This document shows, in pieces, positions 13,932 to 23,814 of a stretch of DNA of 64,000 nt. The position numbers and the translations under genes were made by a program. Below the pieces are notes generated by a model. It was given only the letters and a program-made list of their open reading frames with translations. It made no database searches and was not told where the DNA came from. The stretch covers positions 495,212-559,211 of the forward strand of contig KV908378.1 of the NCBI GenBank assembly GCA_002005505.1, read 5' to 3'. The stretch comes from Botryococcus braunii. Its lineage: Eukaryota; Chlorophyta; Trebouxiophyceae. Each line of letters starts with the position of its first letter. Positions within the stretch are counted from its first letter, which is position 1.

Positions 13932-15851
13932 CCGTGTGTGAGTGGCAGAACAAGAGAGAGAGAGAGAGGGGGGGGGGAAAGAGAAAAGTGGGGAATGGAG
14001 AGCTGGGGGTGGAGACCTGAGCATCTCTGCTCGTCAGACTGTCTGGTGGAGTGTGTGTGAGAGTCCGGGGTTGTAGATGGGAAAGGAAGGAGGGGCCTGT
14101 CTAGGGTTAAGGGCACTCTAAAACAGTCTGCACCACACTTTTTACCACCTGTCACATTATAAATTCGTCTTACGGGGATGAGTGGATGGGTCATACTGTC
14201 AAGCTGCTGCGGAATGCATGTGGTTTAGGCATTGAGGTGAGACACATGGAGCATTACTGCTGTGTTTGGGGTTTTTCGTTGTGAGTAGCGTTTTTTCGTT
14301 TTCCCCTTTTCGTGTGTGAATTTGCCATACCCTTTGTTCGCAGATGCCGCTGTCGGAAGTTGCGGCAGGCCGTCCTCTGTCTCTAAGATTTCTTTTCTGC
14401 CTTACTGCTTTACTATGGGCAACCCCCGTCTTTCAAAATGAACTTCAGCGAGGATATATAAAAGTGTACAAAAGACCGCCCCCCCCCCCCCCGGCCTCCC
14501 TTCTGGGGGAGGGTACTCCAGGCAGACCATCGAAAATGGGCAAGGCGAATTCATAAGTCCAGTAGAGTACATGATTGTTGTCCATTATGTTGTACGACCA
14601 CCTTTACCACTTCCTTTCTTATGCTAACTGACATCAGCGAGCAAACCAGTTTTTGAATCTTCTGCCACATCAGCACTGGTTGAGGGCTTTTGACTTAGTC
14701 ATGGACTCTCTTCAAGCGTGAGCTGTAAGGCATCATTGCCTTACAGCTCACGCTGTAAGGCATTGATTTTTTTTTTTGGGGGGGGGACAGAGTTTTGCTC
14801 AGGTCCTTTAAGACTGCTTGCCTGGCAAAGTTGATACTCCACATGGACTCGACGATGGGTTTGGAACATAGACCAAAGAGGTAGTTGCCCAGTCGTTTGC
14901 ACTGGCTTGATGCACGTCAGCTAGTGTGCATTGGCTTTATTCTCTACAGAGGGTTAACGTAAACCCATCCAGATTCTCTACAGAGGGTTAGTGGAACCCC
15001 GTCCAGCTTTGATGCAGTACAATATGGTTTTGCAGACGAAGTCCAACCTGCCAGATGGGAAGCGGGAACTTCCTCACATGCCTCCAGTACCCCACCACCC
15101 CATTGTGGCTGGCACGAATGGCAAGAATGGCAGTGACCCTGACTCTGCAGAAGCTCTCAAGGTACAATCCCTGGCTCCTTACTAACCTGATTACATTGAA
15201 ACCTTTTTCGAGGCTGCGTGACTGGTGACAAACTGCTCGGCTCAACCTCCGGATTTTACTTTTGCCTGTAGATCATGACTTTCTAGCAAACATATGAGTT
15301 TAGCCGGCAGCTGATAACGTTGTTGTGTATGTGTGGGGGGAGGGGGGTTCTGTCACCCCAGGCTGTTCTCAGGGTCTTTTTTCCTGCTTAAAGTGTAAAG
15401 AACAGTTTGACTGTAAAGTTGTTGTCTCACACTCATGCGGTAGTCCCCTTCACCCCGCATCCCTTTCATTCTCCTGCATGTGTACAGGGCGTGTCTTGCT
15501 TCGTGTGGAAAAGCAATGTGGTTTGTGTGGAGAGGCCATGTGGTCTTATCCAAACAGGCCCCTCAGAGTAGTGAAGATCAGCACGGAATGCAGGCGAGCA
15601 ACCGAGTGTACCAGGGTGCAGGAATGGAGTGGTGAGGCGCGAGGCTTAGAAGTGGAGCTCCGGGAGGTGTCCTTCAGCTACACAGCGGAGCGGCCTGTTC
15701 TGCGGGGCATCAATCTGCGGGTGGAGAAGGGACAGAGCTGCGCTATTGTGGGGCCCAGTGGCAGTGGCAAGAGCACCCTCCTGCGCTTGTTGGTACCGCC
15801 CCCCCCCCCCCCCCCCGGGGTTGCCCACCCGAACCAGGAGGGAAGAACACA

Positions 15852-15892
<41 letters not shown>

Positions 15893-16029
15893 CACGCACA
15901 CACGTGCACGCGCCCACGCACGCACGCAAGCGCATGCGCACGCATGCATGTACACATGCATGCACAGAAAGGCACACGCACACAGACAAACACAAATTCA
16001 CACACAGACAAACACAAATTGACACACAG

Positions 16030-16102
<73 letters not shown>

Positions 16103-17512
16103 GGCCGTGGACTGTTGGGCTCAGCATGCAGTGCTTAGACAGGGACATCGCAAGCGCTCGTGTCAGCTGTTTAGGTGTGTGTTGGGTGTGTGTGTACAGT
16201 ACATGAGTGTCTGGGTGGGTACTTGGGTATCTGCGTGGATCTGGGGTGGGTGGAGGCTGGGTTGTGAGAAGCGCTGCTTCCTGGGACTATCTTGAGCCTT
16301 CGGGTGCTTGGATAGATGTTGGAGTGGGTCAAGATTGGGACATGAACAGCACTTAAATTGGGGTTGATTGAGTATGTGCTTGGGTACCCAGGTTAGTGGG
16401 TGGTAGGGCAGGCACTGGCTAATTGGGGGACTTTCTGATGGAGACCAGTTTGGGGTTTGGGTGGGGGGGGGGGGGGATGCGCAGGTGCGGTTATATGATG
16501 TGACGGGCGGTGGAATGTATGTGGATGGCATTGATGTGCGGGAGCTGAAGCAATCCAGCTTGCGGGGAGCCATTGCTGTGGTCCCTCAGGACACCGTTTT
16601 GTTCAACGACACCATATTCCGGTGAGGCGCTTTATGCAATGGATGTTTGGCCGTTGCCAACTCGTTGGCTAGAAACCTCAGCAGGGGTATCTTCAGCGGA
16701 CAAGTACTGAGGGGATGGTTGTGTGTTATGTCACGAGCAGGAACATATCATACGGACGCCCGACTGCCACCCAACAGGACGTTGAGAGAGCTGCAGGTTT
16801 GGGCCTGTGGCTGCCCCTTTCTCACCAAACCTTTCCTGCCTTTGTGCTTGTGCCTTTGCGCCTATGCCTGATGTGTGCATGTTGTGTACCTTGCCTGCCA
16901 TGCGCCCGTGTTGTGCTGGGGTGTGCCTCGTGCCGTTTGCTTGTGGTGATGTACCTTGTGGTGTGTGTGGGTGGTGTGTACTTTCCGTGCCATGTGATTG
17001 GCGTGTGCTGTGCATACCTTGTGCGCTGTGTCCCTGCTGTCAGCCGAGTGCTTGGTGTGATGTGTGCTTAGTGTGGTGGTGATATTGTTGTGGGCTGTGT
17101 GCCTTGAGTGTGCATTGTGCGTCCTCCTTTCTTTTCCAATGTATGTATATTATTATCTTGATGATCCTGCCCGTATCCGCAAACTCCAGTTCTTCTCCCC
17201 ATCTGTCGCAACGACAATAGCCCATTCTTGGCGTGCCTTTTTGCCATTTGGGAGGGAAGGCATAGGAAAGGGTGGGTGCGGGTGCCAACAACCCTTGTCA
17301 CCCAGATGGTGATAGAACTTAAGGGTGGCAGAGTAGTTAAGGATGGGGGAAAGGGCCCGCTTGCAATTATGCAGATATACATACGAAGGGTTGTTTGTCG
17401 CACTCCATCTTGTTCATGCAATAACTCATGTAAGGGGCATATGTGTGCGTTTGAACTTGCACATGTATCGTGACGTAAAACCTGCACATGCACACGCACA
17501 TGCACAATCACA

Positions 17513-17556
<44 letters not shown>

Positions 17557-19468
17557 GGGGGGGAGGGGAGAGTTGGGGTAGAGAGAGAGGGGAGGGGCGA
17601 TGGGATGGGAGGGCACAAAAGCCAGGCAAGCAAATATGTACATCCCTTGGGGGGAGGGCTGGGGCCTAGATGCTTTGAATTTGTGCTTCCATTAGGTCAA
17701 TTGCGTTTTTTAAGAGGGACAGTTCTGGCACGTAGACATGGCTCACCTGACAGGAACCATCCAGAGGATGCCGGATGGTTATAACACAGTTGTTGGCGAG
17801 CGTGGGCTCAAGCTCAGTGGGGGAGAAAAGCAGCGAGTTGCCATCGCTCGAGCCTTTTTAAGGTATTTGTTCTCCTTCCTCCTCATGTGTGTTTTGAAAT
17901 CATGGATGCACGGCCTTCCACGTTGTGCATGTGGAAATTAATCGACTATATACACAGAACCTTGAAAATTGAGAAGGAAAAGCGATATTATTGCTCTTTG
18001 ATGGGGAAACATGCTACTCATTTCCCTTGCTTCGTTCTTGAGACGGAAACACAAGGTTTGTGTTGTTTCATGCTGCAAGGCTACTGATTTAAAAAGTAGA
18101 ATTACAGCTGCATGCCATTGAAAATTATTGCACCATACCTGTACATCATTTATTATGTTGTACGGATATAGTTACTGCCTATAATGAACTGCTGCACGCC
18201 AGCATGTTATTCTCCGTACTTGTATAGTCCTCCAGATCTACGTGGGTACAGCTGCATGCTCGTATAGTTTGTACATCGCCTGGATATTTCGTGGAATGCC
18301 TACATAGCTATGCTTTTTGTGAAATTGTACCTTTTGCTGGATGTTTATTTTTAATGATGCAGTTTGATACCAGTTTCAGGCATGCTCTTGTAGTTCTGCA
18401 GGCTGCGAGCTTTGAGGGTTGTAATTGTACTGTTATTCTCTGGAACATCTTTTTGAGCTGATCGGGTTCCTCGGGAGGTTTCTATTCACTGGTTGGTGGG
18501 GTGGTGGTCCCAAACTCAAGTACTCTGGACCTGAGGGAAATTTTGAGTGGTCCACCTATCCTCACCTAGGGGCGTAAGGGGCCTGCAGGCAACCTCGGCT
18601 GCTGATATGTGATGAGGCCACGTCTGCGCTTGACACAGCCATTGAGCGGGGCATCATGGACTCTCTAGAGGTCTGTCACCCCCTTCAATGGTCACAGGCC
18701 TTATCAGCCTACGCAGTAGTCACACGCCCTATCAGGCCCTGCAACAGTCATATGCCCAATCAGCCCCTGCAACAGTCACAGGCCCTATCATGTTGCACCT
18801 GTTGCAGAAAATGTGGCCAGTGTTTGCATTGTGCAACTTTTTGCAGTTAATAGGTCCAGATTTTGGAATTTTTGAGAAGTCTTCTATCGCCTCCCTGTCT
18901 TCCTCTCTACCTTTGGCGTGGGTCAGGTCCCCACAGTACAGGAAGGACAGGGCCTGCACAACATAATGAAACCACGTGTTTTCACCAATCCATGTAACGA
19001 CATGGACGGTTGGTACCGTGAGGGTGCACGAGCTCTGTTGTTCCTCTTTGTCGTAGCCCCTACAGGACTAGCATGTAGGCAAAAACGATGTACCTTCTGT
19101 TGGGCCTTCGCCACTGCTGTTGGCGGTCCAGACATCTCCGCCCACCCCCCCCCCGTTTCAGGGTTGGTGGGCATTGCTATTGCCGGATCGTATAGCGGTA
19201 CGGGAGTCAAATCGTCATCCACGTACTCATTGGTTCGCCCGCAGTTCCTGTGGTACATTTGATAACACTCCAAATTTGCTTTGTGGTCAGCTTTACCTCA
19301 TCCGATAATTGTAGTCCTTTGGCAGGATGATTAATGGGATCCGTATCTACATGGAATTCCCATGTTTTTCGCTGCCCCTTGCGTGTACGCACAGGCCTGC
19401 TCTGTGTGTGTATGTGTGTGTATGTGTGTACTGTGTATGTGTGTGTGTGTGTGTGTGTGCGCGCGCGC

Positions 19469-19499
<31 letters not shown>

Positions 19500-20172
19500 C
19501 GCGCATGTGCGTGCGGGGGCGCGCGGCGCTGCAGATTTACAAGAGGGACTGACCCCTGTGCCTGGTCAAATTGACGGTGTTTTTCAAATTGTTCTATGTC
19601 TGATGTCTGGTGCAGGAGTTGGCTGCTGGAAGGACTTCTATCTTTGTGGCCCATAGGCTGTCAACCATCCAGAACTGCGACAAGATTGTGAGTTGCCATA
19701 CTTTCACGAATGGCCTATGCACATGGTCTGAATGCTGGACTATCGCATCTGTCTCTCTTGAAATCCCTGTTTTAATGCGTGCTCAGGTTTCACTACTGTT
19801 GAACATCGATGTGCATCGCTGCAACTCACTGTTGTTCAATGCTCACATGTATCACTCAAACTTTCTTTTGCTGTTCACCGTCTTCGGTGGCTCGAGTGTG
19901 TGAAGTGTAAGTTAACACTGAAACAGACCAAAGATAGAGGTGTCATGCATAAACGTTTATTTGTGGCGACTCATATTCGTGCTGGAAATGAGAAGCTGCT
20001 CAAACCCAACGTTTCGTGTGCACAGGTGGTGTTGAGCGGAGGCAGGGTAGTGGAAGTTGGGACGCACAAAGAGTTACTTGCAGGTGGCCAGGTGTACGCC
20101 GACATGTGGGCGGCCCAGGCCCGTGCCGATGCAGATTTACAGCAGTGCCTGCCCTCTCCCGCCGTCCTTTGA
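6980..20172 (+). CDS. ATM1: Mitochondrial half ABC transporter, ATM1/ABCB7 type
   Basis: Complete 15-exon gene for a 720-residue TMD-NBD half transporter; plant ATM proteins are of similar length. The N-terminus ([17 protein letters not shown]...) is rich in Arg/Ser and lacks acids, like a mitochondrial presequence. An in-frame upstream start at 6893 is possible. The TMD spans about residues 100-420 and carries family hallmarks: [32 protein letters not shown] and [19 protein letters not shown] residues: Walker [10 protein letters not shown] (501-509), Q-loop VVPQDT, signature LSGGEKQR (605-612), Walker B LLICDE (629-630) and switch His 661. Family knowledge: ATM1 homodimers in the inner mitochondrial membrane export a glutathione-linked sulfur compound needed for cytosolic Fe-S assembly. 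The related HMT1/ABCB6 branch is the main alternative. No coding lesion is visible, and the third-position GC content is higher than in the ABCC gene. Confidence 0.93.
8850..8950 (+). repeat. Dispersed repeat family, copy 1 (ATM1 intron 3)
   Basis: The segment 'tgtgtatgtacggtgggc' through 'gtgcttacataat' to 'gtcatgcacactt' matches sequences at 34018-34183 (plus) and 30481-30650 (minus). This is the most diverged of the three copies. Non-coding, in the intron 8806-9900. Confidence 0.7.
9626..9716. repeat. CT/C-rich low-complexity tract (ATM1 intron 3)
   Basis: Alternating (CT)n and C-runs about 270 bp before the 9900 acceptor. Confidence 0.85.
10200..10372. repeat. (GT)n-rich tract (ATM1 intron 4)
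   Basis: Imperfect GT repeat with GGATGT interruptions in the intron 10086-10955. Confidence 0.9.
10795..10880. repeat. C-run/G-run hairpin-prone segment (ATM1 intron 4)
   Basis: 'tttttccccccc' followed directly by a G-run of about 13 (10814-10826) and a second G-rich block at 10863-10879. The C-run and G-run can pair, and the G-runs could form a quadruplex on the transcript. Confidence 0.5.
11250..11440. repeat. (CA)n/(CG)n alternating purine-pyrimidine tract (ATM1 intron 5)
   Basis: About 180 bp of CA repeat interspersed with CGCGCG blocks, an almost unbroken alternating purine-pyrimidine sequence in the intron 11085-12402. Confidence 0.92.
12170..12345. repeat. (GT)n microsatellite (ATM1 intron 5)
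   Basis: About 82 bp of pure GT (12171-12252) and a second short GT run around 12306-12335, shortly before the exon at 12403. Confidence 0.95.
12590..12666 (+). repeat. Short tandem duplication (ATM1 intron 6)
   Basis: 'gctccttcacgccttgccaa' occurs twice, about 48 bp apart, with the surrounding 'aaatgggctt' repeated as well. Two copies of a ~48-bp unit. Confidence 0.8.
12799..12852. repeat. Two adjacent small hairpins (ATM1 intron 6)
   Basis: AAGAGTCC pairs with GGACTCTT across an 8-nt loop, followed by CCCTGTTT pairing with AAACAGGG. Both are perfect inverted repeats. Confidence 0.7.
13246..13475 (+). repeat. ~105-bp tandem repeat, about 2.2 copies (ATM1 intron 6)
   Basis: The block containing 'ttctgat', 'ggtgca', 'gttcaaag', 'gaccaga' and 'gagtct' followed by 'cggcaag' occurs at about 13249-13353 and 13354-13452, with a third partial copy starting 'ccatggtcctttctgat'. 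It ends ~60 bp before the exon at 13533. Confidence 0.75.
13670..13965. repeat. Compound (CG)n-(GT)n-(CT)n-(GT)n-(GA)n microsatellite (ATM1 intron 7)
   Basis: It begins about 20 bp after the donor at 13650 with CGCG/GT repeats, then about 40 bp of CT and 45 bp of GT, ending in GA repeats and a G-run. Several different dinucleotide motifs sit side by side. Confidence 0.92.
14715..14754. repeat. Perfect 18-bp inverted repeat with 4-nt loop (ATM1 intron 7)
   Basis: AGCGTGAGCTGTAAGGCA, then TCAT, then its exact reverse complement. Part of the right arm (GCTGTAAGGCATT) is repeated once more immediately downstream, before a T-run and G-run at 14768-14787. Confidence 0.9.
15797..16105. repeat. C-run plus (CA)n microsatellite (ATM1 intron 9)
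   Basis: The donor at 15793 is followed by a C-run of about 18, then (CA)n at 15853-15890, CG/CATG variants and a second long (CA)n at 16030-16100. Two copies of 'cacacagacaaacacaaatt' lie between them. Confidence 0.92.
17510..17555. repeat. (CA)n microsatellite (ATM1 intron 11)
   Basis: About 40 bp of CA followed by a G-run, in the intron 16797-17735. Confidence 0.92.
18685..18795 (+). repeat. ~31-bp short tandem repeat (ATM1 intron 13)
   Basis: About three and a half imperfect copies of a unit like 'cagtcacaggccctatcag' plus 'ccctgcaa' just after the donor at 18671. Confidence 0.7.
19401..19522. repeat. (GT)n/(GC)n tract (ATM1 intron 13)
   Basis: GT repeats with two GCGCGC blocks, about 100 bp before the exon at 19616; an alternating purine-pyrimidine tract like the one at 11250. 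Confidence 0.92.
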
Positions 20173-20263
20173 CCTATGACAGCCCGGATAGTCACGTGCT
20201 GCCCTGCTGTGACGGGTAGAGACATGTGCTGCCGTCTCAAATGGTGGGAAGGGGAGAAGAGCC

Positions 20264-20269
20264 AATAAA
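20264..20269 (+). promoter_or_regulatory. ATM1: Candidate polyadenylation signal of ATM1
   Basis: AATAAA lies 92 bp after the ATM1 stop codon. The position is reasonable, but green algae vary in signal use, so this is tentative. Confidence 0.45.
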
Positions 20270-20299
20270 GAGAGATGCGTATAGAGAAAACCGTGTAGC

Positions 20300-21362
20300 G
20301 AGGTTAGTCGATAGGGTGAGGGAAAAAAAAGTGTGAATGCCTATCGCAGGGGAGGGCGAGTACTGTAGAAACGAGTGAATTGCTGTGCATTTTAACGATA
20401 TAACTTCCTCTGAAGTCCAGGGATCTCCTCAGCCTATGCTTTACGGTGTGAGCTCCAGGAACAGGGTTTGATCACCAGCTTGTAAGGTTTGCATTCTCAT
20501 AAAGCGGCGTGACTTTAGTATATGGGACGCAAATAAATGTTGTTGTTGTGGAAAGTTATGCCTCCACATGCATGTACACGTGAATACATGTTGTTTGTAA
20601 TTCTGAGAGGGGGAGAGGGTGGGGGTGCCGATCGGTTGACCTGTTAACATCAATTGATTTTTGCAGGTGTATGAACTTGAAAAGGTGTGGTCTGTGGCAT
20701 GCTAAACGGCCAACTGCCTTTCATGACATAGATCTAGATTAGCTGCGGTAAGCACTAATAAAGGGTTCTTCGAGTGCCTATTGAGAATCCACTCTTGCTG
20801 CACGTACGGGACCCTAGCCAGCTGCATCGCCTGTGGAGATTCTTCTCCCATGATCAATGCTGATTGAGCGCTCAGCTAAGTGCCTATAGAGGCAGCAAAC
20901 CTTAAAAAATGCTCCTGCGTACAAACAGCCGATCATGATGATAGGACATGTAGTGTTTAACAACCCGTTAATGCCGTTGATTATGGAGAATGGGTTAACC
21001 CCTACATCCTTAAGGCATGTTGCATTTCTGCCGGAGTTCAGACGCCGGAGAGAAGGGGTTAATCGTTTTGGTGTGGCTGCGGCTGACAGGACATCCTGCT
21101 GTCAACAATACCCGCTGATTTTGAAGTCTACTCTCTGTGCGATTTTGGGGAGCACGAAAAATAAAGAAGTGTACACTTCTTACATGTAGTCCGGAGTTTT
21201 GTAGCAGTTGTGATTTGATGTACTTATATATGAATAGGGTCCGGAAGGAAGGATCCTGGCCCAGGACTATTGGGGATTTGGTCTCCTCTCCCTTGCTAGA
21301 GATCCTTGATGTTTTCATGTCGGGGTGCCAGGGCTTTTCCAGCCCTTGCGTCCTGCTGTACG
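20300..21362. other. Intergenic, no gene seen
   Basis: Between the ATM1 3' end and the gypsy element. No recognisable coding segment or RNA gene. Confidence 0.5.
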
Positions 21363-21367
21363 TAGAG

Positions 21368-21629
21368 TGTAGCATTTCCTAGGGTATAATGCTCTAGTAT
21401 GGTCCTTGGCATTGCTCTATGACTTGCCATGTGATCTAGATTCACGGTACAACCTCGCTCAGGTAGTCGCTCGGTTGCCCGACTATACGTCCGTGGCAGT
21501 ACGGTGTACATCCGACCTTGGATGGGACTAAGGGCGAACCTGTGAATCAATCATGTAACACTCTGTCCGTGCACACCACGAACTGTCTCACTGTCTCATC
21601 CAAATCTCTTCCGCTCACTTATTGCTACA
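21368..21629 (+). repeat. 5' LTR of gypsy element
   Basis: 262 bp, TGTAGCA...TGCTACA, nearly identical to 27418-27679. Preceded by the target duplication TAGAG. Confidence 0.95.
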
Positions 21630-21630
21630 G

Positions 21631-21648
21631 TGGTATCGGCGATAAGGA
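21631..21648 (+). promoter_or_regulatory. Primer binding site of gypsy element
   Basis: TGGTATCGGCGATAAGG begins 1 nt after the 5' LTR. The first seven bases match the TGGTATC start of sites that pair with the 3' end of initiator tRNA-Met; the remainder diverges from the plant consensus. Confidence 0.6.
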
Positions 21649-21700
21649 CTAGTTCCTTATCGTTTGTTTGTGGTGCGTTTCTTTTCCTTTCGGCTTTGTG

Positions 21701-22735
21701 ATGTCTCGGCATACCTGTTCGGGGTCTAGAGCCCGTGCACCTAGTCCAGGCCATGTCGACCCAGATCCCCCTGTAGATCCCTTTGATGAGGAGGAAGTAG
21801 ATCTTACAGATGTAGATCCAGGTCGCATGATTAGGCATTTGGTTGCTATTGGAGCTCTCCCCGCGGAGACTGTTGAGGCAGGATCTAGTGTTCCTTCGAC
21901 GACTCCACACGATGCTGCAACTCAGAACCTTCTTGATGGCTTTGAACGAGTGATTCAGCGTGCCTTGGCACAACCTGTGGTTTTGACTCAGCCTCAGCCA
22001 ACGGTCATGCCGGCACCGGCTCCTATTCCCGCCAATTCAGGGAAGACATCTCTCAAATTCCCTGACCCGCCTGTATTCGAGGGAGATGCTATGAAGTTAG
22101 ATCCCTGGGTGATGCAGTGCGAGATGTATTTGAGGGCATATGGGATAGATCTTGGATCTACACGTGCAGTGGAGGTTGCATCGATGTTTCTGCGTGGGAA
22201 GGCGCTGGATTGGTGGACTGGGCAGTATCATTTGATTGCCTCAGGAAGTCTATCTGCCTTTGGGTCTTGCAGTGATTTTGTGTCAGCTTTGACAGTGGCT
22301 TTTAGACCTGTAGAGCTGCACAAGAGGCACCTGGATCAGCTTCTGAATGTGTCGCAGGGCAAACATGATATGAGAACTTACATTGCTACGTTTAATGCTC
22401 TTAGAGCAAAGGTCCCGAATGCATTCTCTGAGGATACGTTGTGCCACCTATTTTTGTAGGGCAGCAGGGCTGATTTGCAAAAACCGATTTCTCTTCAGTA
22501 TCCAAAGACGCTTGCAGACCACTTTAAACATGCAGTGACCATATCAGATATCCCCAGTCATTCCAGAACGCCGCACCATACTCCAAAAGGCCAAACTGAC
22601 TCCAAGAGCCCTGGTGCGACAAAACCAGTTGCGCAGACCTGCACGCATTGTGGGAAGGTTGGGCACGGCGTTGACCGGTGCTACCAACTGCACCCTGAAC
22701 TCAAGCGGGACCGTAACAAGTCAAAGACGACTTGA
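21701..22735 (+). pseudogene. gypsy gag (capsid and nucleocapsid) interrupted by an in-frame TAG
   Basis: The frame from ATG 21701 encodes a Gag-type capsid (motifs DPPVFEGDAMKLDPWV, FLRGKALDWW and LLNVSQGKHDMRTYIATFN). A TAG stop at 22457-22459 follows CHLFL. The same frame then continues without further stops through a zinc knuckle, CTHCGKVGHGVDRC (CX2CX4HX4C), to a TGA at 22733-22735. The TAG stands where Gag homologues usually continue, and a single C-to-T change from a Gln codon would explain it. Suppression of the stop is the alternative. Gag would package the element RNA. Confidence 0.8.
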
Positions 22736-23448
22736 GTTCTTCTTCTTTCGTGGTTTTCAGCAGTGTGAGCCCTGCTTTTAGATGGTTTCCACCTTTTCTG
22801 CAGTCCAGTATGGGATCCCTGTATTGCATGTCGTGGGGAATCTTCAGGACTTTTTCTATAGCTGTTGCCATAGTTTCATGACCCATTACGTGGATGGGCA
22901 TGGTGTATGTAGAAAGTTTCAGACATCACCCCCTGACAGTGACTTGGCCAGTCCTGATGTTCAGTGTAAGAGTGGTGCAGCTTTCTCGTTTCCTGTAAGT
23001 ACGTCTCATGTTGTATTGTTTTGTCAGAGTAGTGATAGAGCGTCTGCTGTCAGCCAACTCGTAACCCAATTACTCCCTGGTACCAGATTGACTGTGCTTT
23101 CTGGCCCGAGTGATTGTGGACAGGTGTTGGAAGGGGCTACTGGCAAGCAATCTCATGACGTCTTGCTTTCGGGCCCTATGTTGACTGCTTTGGGCATTAC
23201 TTCCACCGTTCAGAGCCCGCCCCACTGCTACGGCTTGCCTTGTTTCGCTGCTTTGTGCAGATTGGTTGTTTGAGTGTGAAGCAAAAACCCCTGCCAGCAA
23301 CTTCTTTTGACTCTTTTGTGCAGTTAAACACTAGCCAGACTGTGAATGGTCCTGATCTTTCTTCTACTTGCACTGAATTTGAGGGAATTCTTGCTGGTAG
23401 ACCTGTCAGGATTTTGGGGCCTCTGCAACCTTTATTGATAATAAACTT
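22736..23448 (+). other. gag-protease spacer with shifted open frames
   Basis: About 700 bp with open segments in different frames (22782-23273 and 23240-23482), none recognisable until the protease begins. It probably represents a linker region of the original polyprotein broken by indels. Confidence 0.5.
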
Positions 23449-23805
23449 GTGCAGGAGCTTGCCCTTCCCACTGCTTCTTTAAGTTCACATGTTGCTATTC
23501 GTGTTGCTGATGGTAGGACCTGTATAGTAGAGAGTAGTGTGGCAATTGACCTGACTGTGGGGTCTCTGGATTTTGGAGTCACGTGTCTTCCCACAGAGTT
23601 GGCATACTATGACCTTGTTTTAGGGAAACCTTGGTTGACTGTGTTTAATCCGGTTGTAAATTGGATGCTAAATGCAGTTTCATTGATTCATTCTGATAGG
23701 ACACATGTACTTGTGGGCTGCCAAAGGTCAGGCGTACCTGAGTATGTGATCTCCTCCATAGAAGTGGAAGAGTTGGTGTTGGGTGATCCAATGTATCTGA
23801 TTTAG
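23422..23805 (+). pseudogene. gypsy aspartic protease with damaged active site
   Basis: The downstream protease body is clear (LVQELALPTASLSSHVAIRVADG, then DLVLGKPWL). The upstream part (ILAGRPVRIL) is in another frame. The frame change falls exactly where the catalytic Asp-Ser/Thr-Gly should be: only a GAS remnant is left in the downstream frame, preceded by DF instead of the usual D-S. The frame ends in a TAG at 23803-23805, beyond which the same frame runs into reverse transcriptase. Confidence 0.7.
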
Positions 23806-23814
23806 CTTAATGCA

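Larger units (their letters stand above)
6980..20172 (+). other. ATM1: Exon map of the ATM1 gene
   Basis: Exons: 6980-7361, 7924-8096, 8697-8805, 9901-10085, 10956-11084, 12403-12552, 13533-13649, 15036-15161, 15622-15792, 16485-16621, 16741-16796, 17736-17862, 18589-18670, 19616-19687, 20026-20172 (TGA). Together they make 2163 nt, 721 codons with the stop. Every intron is GT-AG and the phase is conserved at each junction. Introns range from 119 bp to about 1.4 kb. The least certain boundaries are the acceptor at 17736 (TAG) and the start codon. The intron 13650-15035 contains an unrelated short open frame at 14344 that is not used. Confidence 0.85.
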